Below, one piece after another: positions 32,945 to 40,182 of a DNA stretch of 64,000 nucleotides. Source of the stretch: Senimuribacter intestinalis (GTDB taxonomy: Bacteria; Bacillota; Clostridia; Peptostreptococcales; Anaerovoracaceae); NCBI GenBank assembly GCA_943192975.1, contig CALPCJ010000008.1, positions 1-64,000 of the forward strand, read 5' to 3'. The notes beneath the pieces are model-generated. The model was not told the origin of the DNA, ran no database searches, and saw only the letters and a program-made list of their open reading frames with translations. How positions within the stretch are numbered: position 1 is the first letter of the stretch; each line of letters begins with the position of its first letter. The position numbers were made by a program, and so were the translations under genes.

Positions 32945-33450
32945 TCAAGCCTCACTCATTTCGTCAAAAGGCTCACATCTCAGCGCATAAGTAACGTGCT
33001 CTTCGTCATACCACAATTCAAACAAATATGTATAACCCGGGCTGATGGAAAAATGCTTTGAATCCTTTGTAATACTTTTTTCCTCCGCATTTTCCGGAAA
33101 GTCACCGTTTGAAAACCTTTTTACGATGATTCGCTCAGGCTGCTTCGGATAAATTACATTCAACGCAAGGCCAGTCGTTTCTTCTAAAACTATCGTCACC
33201 TTGCGATTGCTCGTATCAACTTCTACCGACTTTTCATACCCGTCGAAATCCCAGTCACAACCGCAAAACCGATTGTCCGGAACGTTCATTTCACCATCTA
33301 CTGTAGTATATATGTATTCTACAGTAGGCCATTTTTATATTCCGGCTGTCTCGGGCTGATGAAAACGAAAAAGATAAATGTGCAAAAGTAGCAGAGACCC
33401 GATACAGCGGCAAAGAAATAGACGTTTTTCTTCTTAATCCAGTTTCTCCT
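32945..33450 (-). pseudogene. Broken membrane-anchored protein gene (frameshift near 33333)
   Basis: The intact frame from the ATG at 33289 gives 114 residues (MNVPDNRFCGCDWDFDGYEK...) without an anchor. Directly upstream the other frame encodes KKKNVYFFAAVSGLCYFCTFIFFVFISPRQPEYKNG, a perfect single-helix N-terminus like those of the neighbours, preceded by AAGGAG at a good distance but with ATT where the start should be. The two frames overlap at an A5 tract (about 33332-33336). A one-base slip there would join them. This reads as a decayed or sequencing-frameshifted gene; the shorter frame may still be used. Confidence 0.5.
33298..33327. repeat. 9-bp inverted repeat within the broken gene
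   Basis: CTACTGTAG (33298-33306) and CTACAGTAG (33319-33327) are perfect inverse copies, 12 bp apart, just before the ATG at 33289. It could be a hairpin or a chance coding dyad. Confidence 0.5.
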
Positions 33451-33483
33451 TCTATGATTTTCTTATATAAATCTATTTATCTC

Positions 33484-33678
33484 TCAGCAAAAAAACTCAA
33501 GAATTCGCTCCTGCAAGCGCTCCAAATAGCCTCCCAACATGCTGTCATCATAATTTTTCCCCTGAGCACCGTAGCATTCCCACCATTTCAGCAAATCTTC
33601 ATAAAAGAGCACTTGCTTGATTAAAATGATTACAAGAACCACAAGAATTATTTTTTTCAATGTGCTTCTTTTAATCAT
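33484..33678 (-). CDS. Small membrane-anchored protein
   Basis: 64 residues with an N-terminal helix (LKKIILVVLVIILIKQVLF). The ATG at 33678 overlaps the end of the upstream gene and has GGAGGGAG upstream, indicating coupled translation. Function unknown. Confidence 0.6.
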   Translation of the reverse strand: MIKRSTLKKIILVVLVIILIKQVLFYEDLLKWWECYGAQGKNYDDSMLGGYLERLQERILEFFC

Positions 33679-34000
33679 CACTGTCTCCCTCCTCAATTAA
33701 CTCATTCATAAAATAGTTCAAATTCTCAGCCTGTACCATCGCTTTTCTCTCAAAGGCATCAATGGCATCTCTTGTTTTTACAATCTGTTCCTCTATCTTT
33801 CCCTGCATTACAAAAATTGCCACAATTGTAATTATAATCAGTGCGCTCCAGATATCGAATTCCAATTCTTTTATCCCTTTACGCAAATTTTCCCTAAAGG
33901 AATTTTTTCCGTCAGCAATTTTCTTGGCGGCAAATTCGTCTTTAATACGCTCCCCCTCAACATGGAAAAATTTTTTGTTTTCTGAGTGTTCCAATTTCAT
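33671..34000 (-). CDS. Membrane protein with central helix, unknown function
   Basis: 109 residues: charged N-terminus (MKLEHSENKKFFHVEGERIKDEF), one helix (IWSALIIITIVAIFVMQ) and a coiled-coil-like C-terminal segment (KIEEQIVKTRDAIDAFERKAMVQAENLNYFMNELIEE). Overlaps the next small membrane gene by 8 bp. Function unknown. Confidence 0.65.
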   Translation of the reverse strand: MKLEHSENKKFFHVEGERIKDEFAAKKIADGKNSFRENLRKGIKELEFDIWSALIIITIVAIFVMQGKIEEQIVKTRDAIDAFERKAMVQAENLNYFMNELIEEGDSDD

Positions 34001-34049
34001 GACCGCATCTCCTTGATTTTCGTTTTAAGCAATTCTTTTTAAATATATA

Positions 34050-34070
34050 GGGGGTTTCATTAAAACCCCC
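34050..34070 (-). terminator. Hairpin after the first secreted paralog
   Basis: GGGGGTTT pairs with AAAACCCCC around a tetraloop, T-rich on the minus-strand side. Confidence 0.65.
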
Positions 34071-34131
34071 CTGTATGTTTTATTATATGTTATTTAACAT
34101 CAATCTTTGCTTTTCTTATTTTTGCAATGCT

Positions 34132-35013
34132 CTAAGAAATAACTTTTGGTGTACTATTTCCCTTTTTAGGACTCAACTTTTCAACTCCCGAGCTGAATTC
34201 AATTCCGACATTTATACCTGAACCAGATAATGCAAACGATGGAGATACTGATAGTACCGTATGCCCATAAGCTGCATAATAATAGAAAACTTTCCTTGAA
34301 AATACATCTGAAATCAAATTAAGAGAAACTTTTCCATTTTTAGCAAATAAATTTTCTTTCGAAATTCTTAACGGAAATGTATACCCTGCACCTGCTATCC
34401 CTCCTGAAGAGGTTGGATCTTTTCTTGTACCAGTAGTGGATTTTTCATAACTACCAGTCGTCATATCATAGTACTTAATTGTACTACTACGGGAAACGAT
34501 TTCCCAGTCATTCCAACTTGCTGCAACTATATCCGTTGAGGTCGACATCGGAATCCCACTCCATGTCCATTCGTATGAAAAAGTCCCTCTTGAACGTTCT
34601 GTTTCCTTGTATCGAAAGTCAGTCTTTACGACATTTAAAGACAGTGTTGCTGAGAGTCCATACAATTCTGCTTCACTTCCTTTAAATGTTCTAATCATTT
34701 TTATTTGTTCTTCATCATACCCGAGATTAGTTAGCCCTTGATCCTCCAGTTTATCCAACTTTTCAAGATGCTTGGTATAATTTTCTTTGTAATCCTTGAT
34801 TTCTACAATCTCAGATTTTGTGTAGCCTTGTTTAACAAGACTAAATTCACTTTCTTTAGCCAGCTCTTTCAGCATTGCATATTCATTACAAGTAGATGTT
34901 TCCACTGTATGACCTAATTTGCCCGTTGTGTCATTCGATGTCTCCGCAAACGCTGCCGTTCCCATTCCCAAAACCAAAGACAATACTAATATCATGCATA
35001 AAAACTTTCTCAT
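34132..35013 (-). CDS. Secreted protein, paralog of the gene at 35525-36439
   Basis: 293 residues with the signal peptide MRKFLCMILVLSLVLGMGTAAFA, which is identical in its paralog. After it come a helical region (MLKELAKESEFSLVKQGYTKSEIVEIKDYKE) and a beta-rich, Ser/Thr/Tyr-rich domain (FSYEWTWSG, FYYYAAYGHTVLSVSPSFALSGSG). Shared landmarks with the paralog include LKEL, GY-ts/r-EI, the WEW/WTW-S-P segment and the YGHS/TV-S--PS motif. No known family was recognised. The start at 35013 is set by the shared signal peptide. Confidence 0.75.
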   Translation of the reverse strand: MRKFLCMILVLSLVLGMGTAAFAETSNDTTGKLGHTVETSTCNEYAMLKELAKESEFSLVKQGYTKSEIVEIKDYKENYTKHLEKLDKLEDQGLTNLGYDEEQIKMIRTFKGSEAELYGLSATLSLNVVKTDFRYKETERSRGTFSYEWTWSGIPMSTSTDIVAASWNDWEIVSRSSTIKYYDMTTGSYEKSTTGTRKDPTSSGGIAGAGYTFPLRISKENLFAKNGKVSLNLISDVFSRKVFYYYAAYGHTVLSVSPSFALSGSGINVGIEFSSGVEKLSPKKGNSTPKVIS

Positions 35014-35251
35014 GTCGTTCGCCTTTCGACCTTCAACCAAAATGCCCCCACATCTTGATTTTCTCTAAATATTGTTGTATGATTTTTCCATAGAGGTTTC
35101 CTAAATAACTTTTATTGGGCGTCTAATCCAACTTGCTATTTTTGAAAACTCTTTTTCTTTGCAGTCTTCTCTGACTACCCGCTGCGTAAAAGTTCATTTT
35201 TTATTTTATATAACTATATCATATATAAATATATATTTTCATATTATTAAA

Positions 35252-35449
35252 TCAATTCTTGGTTTTATTATTTTCGTCACTTTTGTTACCGTGTATTAAT
35301 CTCTCATAAATTCTTCCTATTGCATAAATTGATGGTGACAGGAAAAAGGCAATACTAAATAAAATTACATCTCCCTGAAACAGATTTATATCTAGCATTA
35401 ATCCTAAAAAACCCAAACCAAAGGAACTTATTACTAACAAAATTCCCAT
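35252..35449 (-). CDS. Small two-helix membrane protein
   Basis: 65 residues, two hydrophobic segments (ILLVISSFGLGFLGLML and GDVILFSIAFFLSPSIYAIG) and a basic, polar tail. It sits between the two secreted paralogs in the same direction with AGGTGGAAA upstream. It could be a partner or immunity-like protein, which is speculation. Confidence 0.55.
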   Translation of the reverse strand: MGILLVISSFGLGFLGLMLDINLFQGDVILFSIAFFLSPSIYAIGRIYERLIHGNKSDENNKTKN

Positions 35450-35524
35450 AACTTATTTCCACCTTTCAAACATTAAAACTACCGATTGGATTGTTATTTC
35501 AATCAGTAGTTAAATCATCTTTAA

Positions 35525-36439
35525 TTATTGCATCCTAACAACAATCTGATCCTCCACTCCACTTTGAACAGATACAGATGGTGTAAAACTTAATGTAAGT
35601 CCTCCCTTTCCAGCCGCAAGACTTGGATTAGCAATCGATACTGTAGAATGCCCGTAATTTCCCGCTATACTGGTTGAATTTTTAATTCCTGCTACTTCCC
35701 AAGCAACAATCATTTGTCCCTTCATCGCATAATAAAGATCTGGTCTATCCGGATTTGATGATGCGTAAGGTGCTTTTAGAGAGAATCTGGAATAGGTTTT
35801 AGTTCCATTATCTATTGTTCCTTGTTCTATTGTTTTAGATTTTGGTGTTGTGCTTTTATTCCCGTTTTTATAATATTGAACCACAGTCTTACTACTAGTT
35901 CCACCGTACGAAGGAAGTCTTCCATAGTTTAGATTTGTACCACAAGCTACAATATCAATAAATTCAACTAAAGGTCTTGATGACCACTCCCATGTAAAAT
36001 TTGTAACCAAATTTGTTATCTTTGTTGCACTGTTATACTCATATCTGAGTTTATTGATTCTGTATGTGACGCTTCCCATTGTTTGAGATAATATCACAGC
36101 GCTGTCATTAGACTTACGAACAAGCATAATTTTTTCTGCAGTAAATCCCATTTCTTTTAATTCCTTGTCGGAACTGTTTTTTAATTTCTCTACGATTTTT
36201 TCAAAATCGATGCTGCGTATTTCGGCAATATCTCTCGTCTGATACCCCTTTACCTTTAATTGTTGGTCAGACATTGCCATCAATTCTTTAAGAATATCGT
36301 ATTCAGATAACGTCTGCGAATGCTCATAAATGGATTCCTCACCTAATAGGAATTCCTTTTGCGCTTCACCCGCAAACGCTGCCGTTCCCATTCCCAAAAC
36401 CAAAGACAATACTAATATCATGCATAAAAACTTTCTCAT
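35525..36439 (-). CDS. Secreted protein, paralog of the gene at 34132-35013
   Basis: 304 residues with the same 23-residue signal peptide as its neighbour. Body: helical N-terminal segment (YDILKELMAMSDQQLKVKGYQTRDIAEIRSID), then TNFTWEWSSRPLVEFIDIVACG and a C-terminal NYGHSTVSIANPSLAAGKGGLTLSF. The upstream 200 bp is also nearly the same as upstream of the paralog, so the pair arose by tandem duplication followed by divergence of the mature protein. Role unknown. Confidence 0.75.
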   Translation of the reverse strand: MRKFLCMILVLSLVLGMGTAAFAGEAQKEFLLGEESIYEHSQTLSEYDILKELMAMSDQQLKVKGYQTRDIAEIRSIDFEKIVEKLKNSSDKELKEMGFTAEKIMLVRKSNDSAVILSQTMGSVTYRINKLRYEYNSATKITNLVTNFTWEWSSRPLVEFIDIVACGTNLNYGRLPSYGGTSSKTVVQYYKNGNKSTTPKSKTIEQGTIDNGTKTYSRFSLKAPYASSNPDRPDLYYAMKGQMIVAWEVAGIKNSTSIAGNYGHSTVSIANPSLAAGKGGLTLSFTPSVSVQSGVEDQIVVRMQ

Positions 36440-36684
36440 GTCGTTCTCCTTTCGACCTTCAGCCAAAATGCCCCCTACATCTTGATTTTTCTCTAAAGTT
36501 GTTGTATGATTTGTTCATAGAGTTTTCCTAAATAACTTAAATTGGGCTCCTAATCCAACTTGCTATTTTAGAAAACTCTTTTTCTTTGCAGGTTTTCATC
36601 TGCCTATCCGCTTCCCTGAAAATTTCTCAATTTTCCCGCCTCCTTTCGCTAGATTTCTCTATTTCCCAATACCCTCATTCTTCC

Positions 36685-37419
36685 TTATGATGTCTTTGTC
36701 AAATTCCAAGAATGTCCCACCTTGACCTGTTTATCGGTCTTGTTCTGCGCCAGGTATTTAACACTGGTATTCATCTTGTATTTGGCGGTTGTCATACCTG
36801 CTTTGCAAGTGAAATTGCAGTACATGCTGACTGAGGAACCTACGCTTCTCGCTGTGCTGGTGGTGACAACCGGCGTTCCTGCATTAACAATATAACCCAC
36901 AGGTGCATCTTTCACATCCTTGCCAAAGTTCTCATCAATCCCATTTGCAGACAATATATAATGATTTTCTAATCCCAAAGTAACACTAGCTCCTCCAACT
37001 GTCACCGTCGCCTTTCCTGTAAAGTAGCGATTTCCATAGTCTTTCCACATCTCATTGCTGCCTGATGTCGCAAGAGGCATGACAGACGGAATTTCCACGG
37101 CAAGTTCACTTTGGTCTCTCAATTCTACAGTCAATGTGCAGCCATCTCCCATATCATACGCCTTCACTGCAAATAAACTTCCATCGCTCATCGGGCACAT
37201 CGCCATGTCCAGGTTTTCATCACCAAGCACATTCGCTGCTTCATCCAGCTTTTCAGACAAAAGTTCCTCCGCTTCCTGCTTTGAAATGGAAACACTTCCT
37301 GCAGCGTCCTGTTCTCCACTCGTATTACCTACGGGGACGGATACTGCAAATGCCGGCATAATTGCTATTGTCATAATTAATGATAATCCTAATATTGCGC
37401 ATAATAATTTCTTTTTCAT
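36685..37419 (-). CDS. Secreted protein, predicted target of the LytTR regulator
   Basis: 244 residues: signal peptide (KKLLCAILGLSLIMTIAIMPAFA), a helical acidic segment (SISKQEAEELLSEKLDEAANVLGDENLDM), then a beta-rich domain (GKATVTVGGASVTLGLENHYILSANG). No family recognised. Its promoter carries two TTTCGGATAACTGGTC repeats identical to those in front of the adjacent two-component operon, so it is very likely controlled by that system. AAAGG precedes the start at 37419. Confidence 0.72.
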   Translation of the reverse strand: MKKKLLCAILGLSLIMTIAIMPAFAVSVPVGNTSGEQDAAGSVSISKQEAEELLSEKLDEAANVLGDENLDMAMCPMSDGSLFAVKAYDMGDGCTLTVELRDQSELAVEIPSVMPLATSGSNEMWKDYGNRYFTGKATVTVGGASVTLGLENHYILSANGIDENFGKDVKDAPVGYIVNAGTPVVTTSTARSVGSSVSMYCNFTCKAGMTTAKYKMNTSVKYLAQNKTDKQVKVGHSWNLTKTS

Positions 37420-37461
37420 CTTTTGCCTTTCTTTCAATTTTGTTTTTTATTCTGTGTTTCT

Positions 37462-37540
37462 TTATGTCTCAAGTATAAAATCATGTCAGCAAAATTGCAA
37501 GAACTTTCGGATAACTGGTCGTTTTTTCGGATAACTGGTC
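37462..37540 (-). promoter_or_regulatory. LytTR-type direct repeats and promoter of the secreted protein gene
   Basis: TTTCGGATAACTGGTC occurs at 37505-37520 and 37525-37540 (20-bp period). On the minus strand this is CCAGTTATC twice, close to the AgrA site ACAGTTAAG. Four bases downstream is TTGCAA, then 17 bp, then TATACT. Confidence 0.8.
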
Positions 37541-37567
37541 AGAATTTCCAGATTATGTCAAAATTTT

Positions 37568-37598
37568 AAGGCAATCAGGTGGTTTTCCCAATTGCCTT
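37568..37598 (-). terminator. Intrinsic terminator after the GHKL kinase gene
   Basis: AAGGCAAT (37568-37575) pairs with ATTGCCTT (37591-37598); the minus strand continues AAAATTTT. Confidence 0.65.
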
Positions 37599-37608
37599 TC
37601 GTCCTTTT

Positions 37609-38910
37609 CTATTCTTTCTTTTTTCCTCGAATCAGAATATTTGCCGTAACATATCCCTCTTCCTCTAAATTCCATTCAACCATTCCACCACTTTTCCGCG
37701 CGGCGTCTGCCATATTTCTGGTTCCAATTCCATGATTCCTTTTATCGTCCTTAGTCGTTGCAAGTCCGTCTCCCTGCCGCTGCGGTTTCTGCAGCGTGCT
37801 GTTGCGAATGGAAATCGTAACAAAGTTTTCTCTATTCTCAACCTTTACAGAGATTTCTCCCTCCTTGCAAAGGCTTGCCGCTTCAAAAGCATTCTGCAGC
37901 CCATTGGTAAGAATGACACACAAATCCACCTCAGGGATATGCAGATGCTCCGGGAACTTTCCTTCCACGCTGATTTTCATCTTCTGTTTCCTGCAGGCAT
38001 CCCCATATCTGTTCAGAATCGCATCACAGACCAAATGATTGGTTAAAAAGAAAGATTCACTCTTTATCTTTTCTCCGGCAATCTGCTCCAGATAAACCCG
38101 AACTCTGTCCATATCCGTTCCCTCAGCAATTTGCTGCAGCGTTGTAATCTGTTTGATGTAATCATGCCTGAACTTACGCAGCTCCTCATCCATCAGGCTC
38201 TGCCTGCTATACTGCTCCGTCTGCTCGGCGAGGCATTTCTGATTCAGTAAAAGCAGACGCTTCATCTCTCTCCGCTGAGACTGCATGCAGCAGGTGAGAA
38301 TAAAAATAAAAAGGACTAAGACTCCTAAAAATCCGTCTCTAATTAAATTTTTTCCTTGAACAATTTCAGCAATATTTCCGGTAGTACTTGTGCTAAAAGA
38401 CCAGCCAGTATTATTTATTCCCCAAATACAAACAAAAAAAGGAACAAACATCCACACATTCAAAAGCTCCATATGCGTGAAAATTCCTTCCTTCTTTCTC
38501 CTTAATATCAAGCTCAGCACACAGAGAGCCACCAGACACTCTGCAAGACCCAGATAATAACAAAGAGGTAGCTCAACTTTAATGACATCACCTTCGACTG
38601 CTACAATCCAGATTCCCATATTCAGCCTATACATGACCCAAACCATCTGCATCATACAGATTCCCGCTGCCAGATTGATTTTCCACTTGCCATGAAAGAA
38701 AAACGGCATCGCCGCTGCCGGAAACAGTATACTGCGCCAGATTAAATAAGTATAATCTTCCGGCAAGATAAACAGCATAGCACAGCGAACAAACAGAATC
38801 ACCAAACCTACACAAAGAAACCGATTCTCTTCTCTAAACTCATAGCCAAGAACGCCTTTAAACAAAAGTAGTAAAACTAATACTTCCAGTAGCTGTGCAA
38901 GTGGTGTCAT
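37609..38910 (-). CDS. GHKL-domain sensor histidine kinase (AgrC-like)
   Basis: 433 residues: about six membrane helices in the first 205 residues, then a dimerisation helix with the phosphoacceptor in LRKFRHDYIKQITTLQ, and a GHKL ATPase with LTNGLQNAFEA (N box) and NHGIGTRNMADAARKSGG. This is the HPK10 type used in peptide-sensing systems. No agrB or agrD is visible nearby, so the signal could be exogenous or one of the local secreted proteins. Downstream of, and co-directional with, the LytTR regulator. Confidence 0.9.
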   Translation of the reverse strand: MTPLAQLLEVLVLLLLFKGVLGYEFREENRFLCVGLVILFVRCAMLFILPEDYTYLIWRSILFPAAAMPFFFHGKWKINLAAGICMMQMVWVMYRLNMGIWIVAVEGDVIKVELPLCYYLGLAECLVALCVLSLILRRKKEGIFTHMELLNVWMFVPFFVCIWGINNTGWSFSTSTTGNIAEIVQGKNLIRDGFLGVLVLFIFILTCCMQSQRREMKRLLLLNQKCLAEQTEQYSRQSLMDEELRKFRHDYIKQITTLQQIAEGTDMDRVRVYLEQIAGEKIKSESFFLTNHLVCDAILNRYGDACRKQKMKISVEGKFPEHLHIPEVDLCVILTNGLQNAFEAASLCKEGEISVKVENRENFVTISIRNSTLQKPQRQGDGLATTKDDKRNHGIGTRNMADAARKSGGMVEWNLEEEGYVTANILIRGKKKE

Positions 38911-38928
38911 ACCGTTTCCTCCTATTCT

Positions 38929-39624
38929 TTATGCAAATTTAGAAAACCGCAAGTTATACTGCCACAATTTCTCAAAGCAGTCCTTTTTTCGCCTTCTGCT
39001 GACTTTCAGCTTTTGCCCGTCACGCAGTACAAAGATATCATCATATGCATCCACAATATGCTTGCAGTTTACCAGATGAGATGTATCCACTCGAACAAAA
39101 TACAAATCTTCTAGCTCCTTCTCCCATGTGGAGAGGCTTTTCGTGGATAAAGGCGTTTTTTCGCCGTCTGCCAGAAGCGCTTTCGTATATCTCTGCTCCG
39201 TATAAAACATAATAATCTTCTCGCTATGCTCATACAGCACAGGAGAAAGTTCCAGCATCCTGCCAGCTAAAAGCAGCCGTACAGCCAAATCCATCTTTAA
39301 CTCAAAACTTTCCCATACCAGCGGTTTTGCTAAAAACCCGATCACGTTGGGACCAAAGGCATCGGGCATATTCTCCTGATAACTTGTAGCGAAAATAATC
39401 AGCGGTCGCTCCCTTCCCATCAACTGATCCTTTACAGCAGTACCTTTCTTCTTTGGCATTTCCACATCTAAAATCAAAAGATCATATTCATGCTTGATGG
39501 GGTGTTCCGGATCCTGCGTACATACAATCTCCGCCTGTACATTTCTCTCTGCAAAAAATGTCTGGCAAGCTGCTTTCAGCAGCTCAAGTTCTTCTGCTAA
39601 ATCATCACAAATACATACTTTCAT
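38929..39624 (-). CDS. LytTR-family response regulator (AgrA-like)
   Basis: 231 residues: receiver with phosphoacceptor in YDLLILDVEMPKKKG and switch K in FLAKPLVWESF, followed by a LytTR DNA-binding domain (KIIMFYTEQRYTKALLADGEKTPLSTKSLSTWEKELEDLYFVRVDTSHLVNCKHI). LytTR proteins bind direct repeats with about 20-21 bp period, and exactly such repeats lie in its own promoter and in that of the secreted gene at 36685-37419. Confidence 0.92.
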   Translation of the reverse strand: MKVCICDDLAEELELLKAACQTFFAERNVQAEIVCTQDPEHPIKHEYDLLILDVEMPKKKGTAVKDQLMGRERPLIIFATSYQENMPDAFGPNVIGFLAKPLVWESFELKMDLAVRLLLAGRMLELSPVLYEHSEKIIMFYTEQRYTKALLADGEKTPLSTKSLSTWEKELEDLYFVRVDTSHLVNCKHIVDAYDDIFVLRDGQKLKVSRRRKKDCFEKLWQYNLRFSKFA

Positions 39625-39699
39625 TGTAATTCCCCTTAATCATAATGATTCTTAATGAAATTATACCATAAAAATATGTATATGAATATGTTAATTCAC

Positions 39700-39772
39700 C
39701 CTAATTCTAGCATAACGTCAAGCGCCTTACAAACATTTTCGGATAACTGGTCGTTTTTTCGGATAACTGGTC
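39700..39772 (-). promoter_or_regulatory. LytTR-type direct repeats and promoter of the two-component operon
   Basis: TTTCGGATAACTGGTC at 39737-39752 and 39757-39772. The minus-strand -35 (TTGTAA) starts four bases after the site, as at the target gene, with TAGAAT 17 bp further. A second possible -10 (TATAAT) is nearer the gene. Suggests autoregulation. Confidence 0.8.
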
Positions 39773-39810
39773 AAAAATGGGATATTATTCCAGCCTCCTG
39801 CGTCTTTTCC

Positions 39811-39837
39811 AAAAATAGGTCAAATTGACCTATTTTT
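39811..39837. promoter_or_regulatory. 27-bp perfect palindrome upstream of the Xre gene
   Basis: 13-bp arms around a single central base, core ATAGGTCAAATTGACCTAT. It lies about 50 bp before the Xre start and is flanked by T-rich sequence, so either an operator for the regulator or a terminator-like hairpin. Confidence 0.65.
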
Positions 39838-39885
39838 TGTATGGTAATTTGTCATAATATTTCTTAGAAAGGAGGTTAACTTGCA

Positions 39886-40113
39886 ATGAGTCGACTTAAA
39901 CAGTTAAGAAAAAACAAAGATTTGACACAGCTCCAAGTGCAACTCAAGACCGGTATCGATCAGTCCAATTATTCTAAGATGGAATCAGGTAAACGCAAGC
40001 CAACTTCCGACCAGGCAGAGCTCTTATCCCATCTTTTTGAGACCAGTGTCGACTATATTTACGGATTCACCGATGACCCGACCCCATATCCGAAACCAAA
40101 GAAAAAGGACTAA
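39886..40113 (+). CDS. Xre-type helix-turn-helix regulator
   Basis: 75 residues: a complete HTH_3 domain (LKQLRKNKDLTQLQVQLKTGIDQSNYSKMESGKRKPTSDQAELLSHLFETSVDYIYGF) and a short Pro/Lys tail. AAAGGAGG precedes the start. Such single-domain proteins often autoregulate, and a 27-bp palindrome lies upstream. It converges with the DUF4143 ATPase gene across a shared terminator. Confidence 0.9.
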   Translation: MSRLKQLRKNKDLTQLQVQLKTGIDQSNYSKMESGKRKPTSDQAELLSHLFETSVDYIYGFTDDPTPYPKPKKKD

Positions 40114-40148
40114 TGGTTGCGTTGTCACAATCAGAATTAAAAAGTTTA

Positions 40149-40178
40149 GGCGGTCATATATGACCGCCTCTGTTTTTT
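40149..40178 (+). terminator. Intrinsic terminator after the Xre gene
   Basis: AGGCGGTCAT pairs with ATGACCGCCT (perfect 22-bp palindrome, 40149-40170), followed by CTGTTTTTT. Confidence 0.85.
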
Positions 40179-40182
40179 GTCC

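Noticed and set aside
33325..33345. Programmed -1 frameshift in the broken membrane gene
   Set aside because: The A5 tract lacks a proper X-XXY-YYZ slippery heptamer in frame and the upstream start codon is also missing, so decay is simpler.
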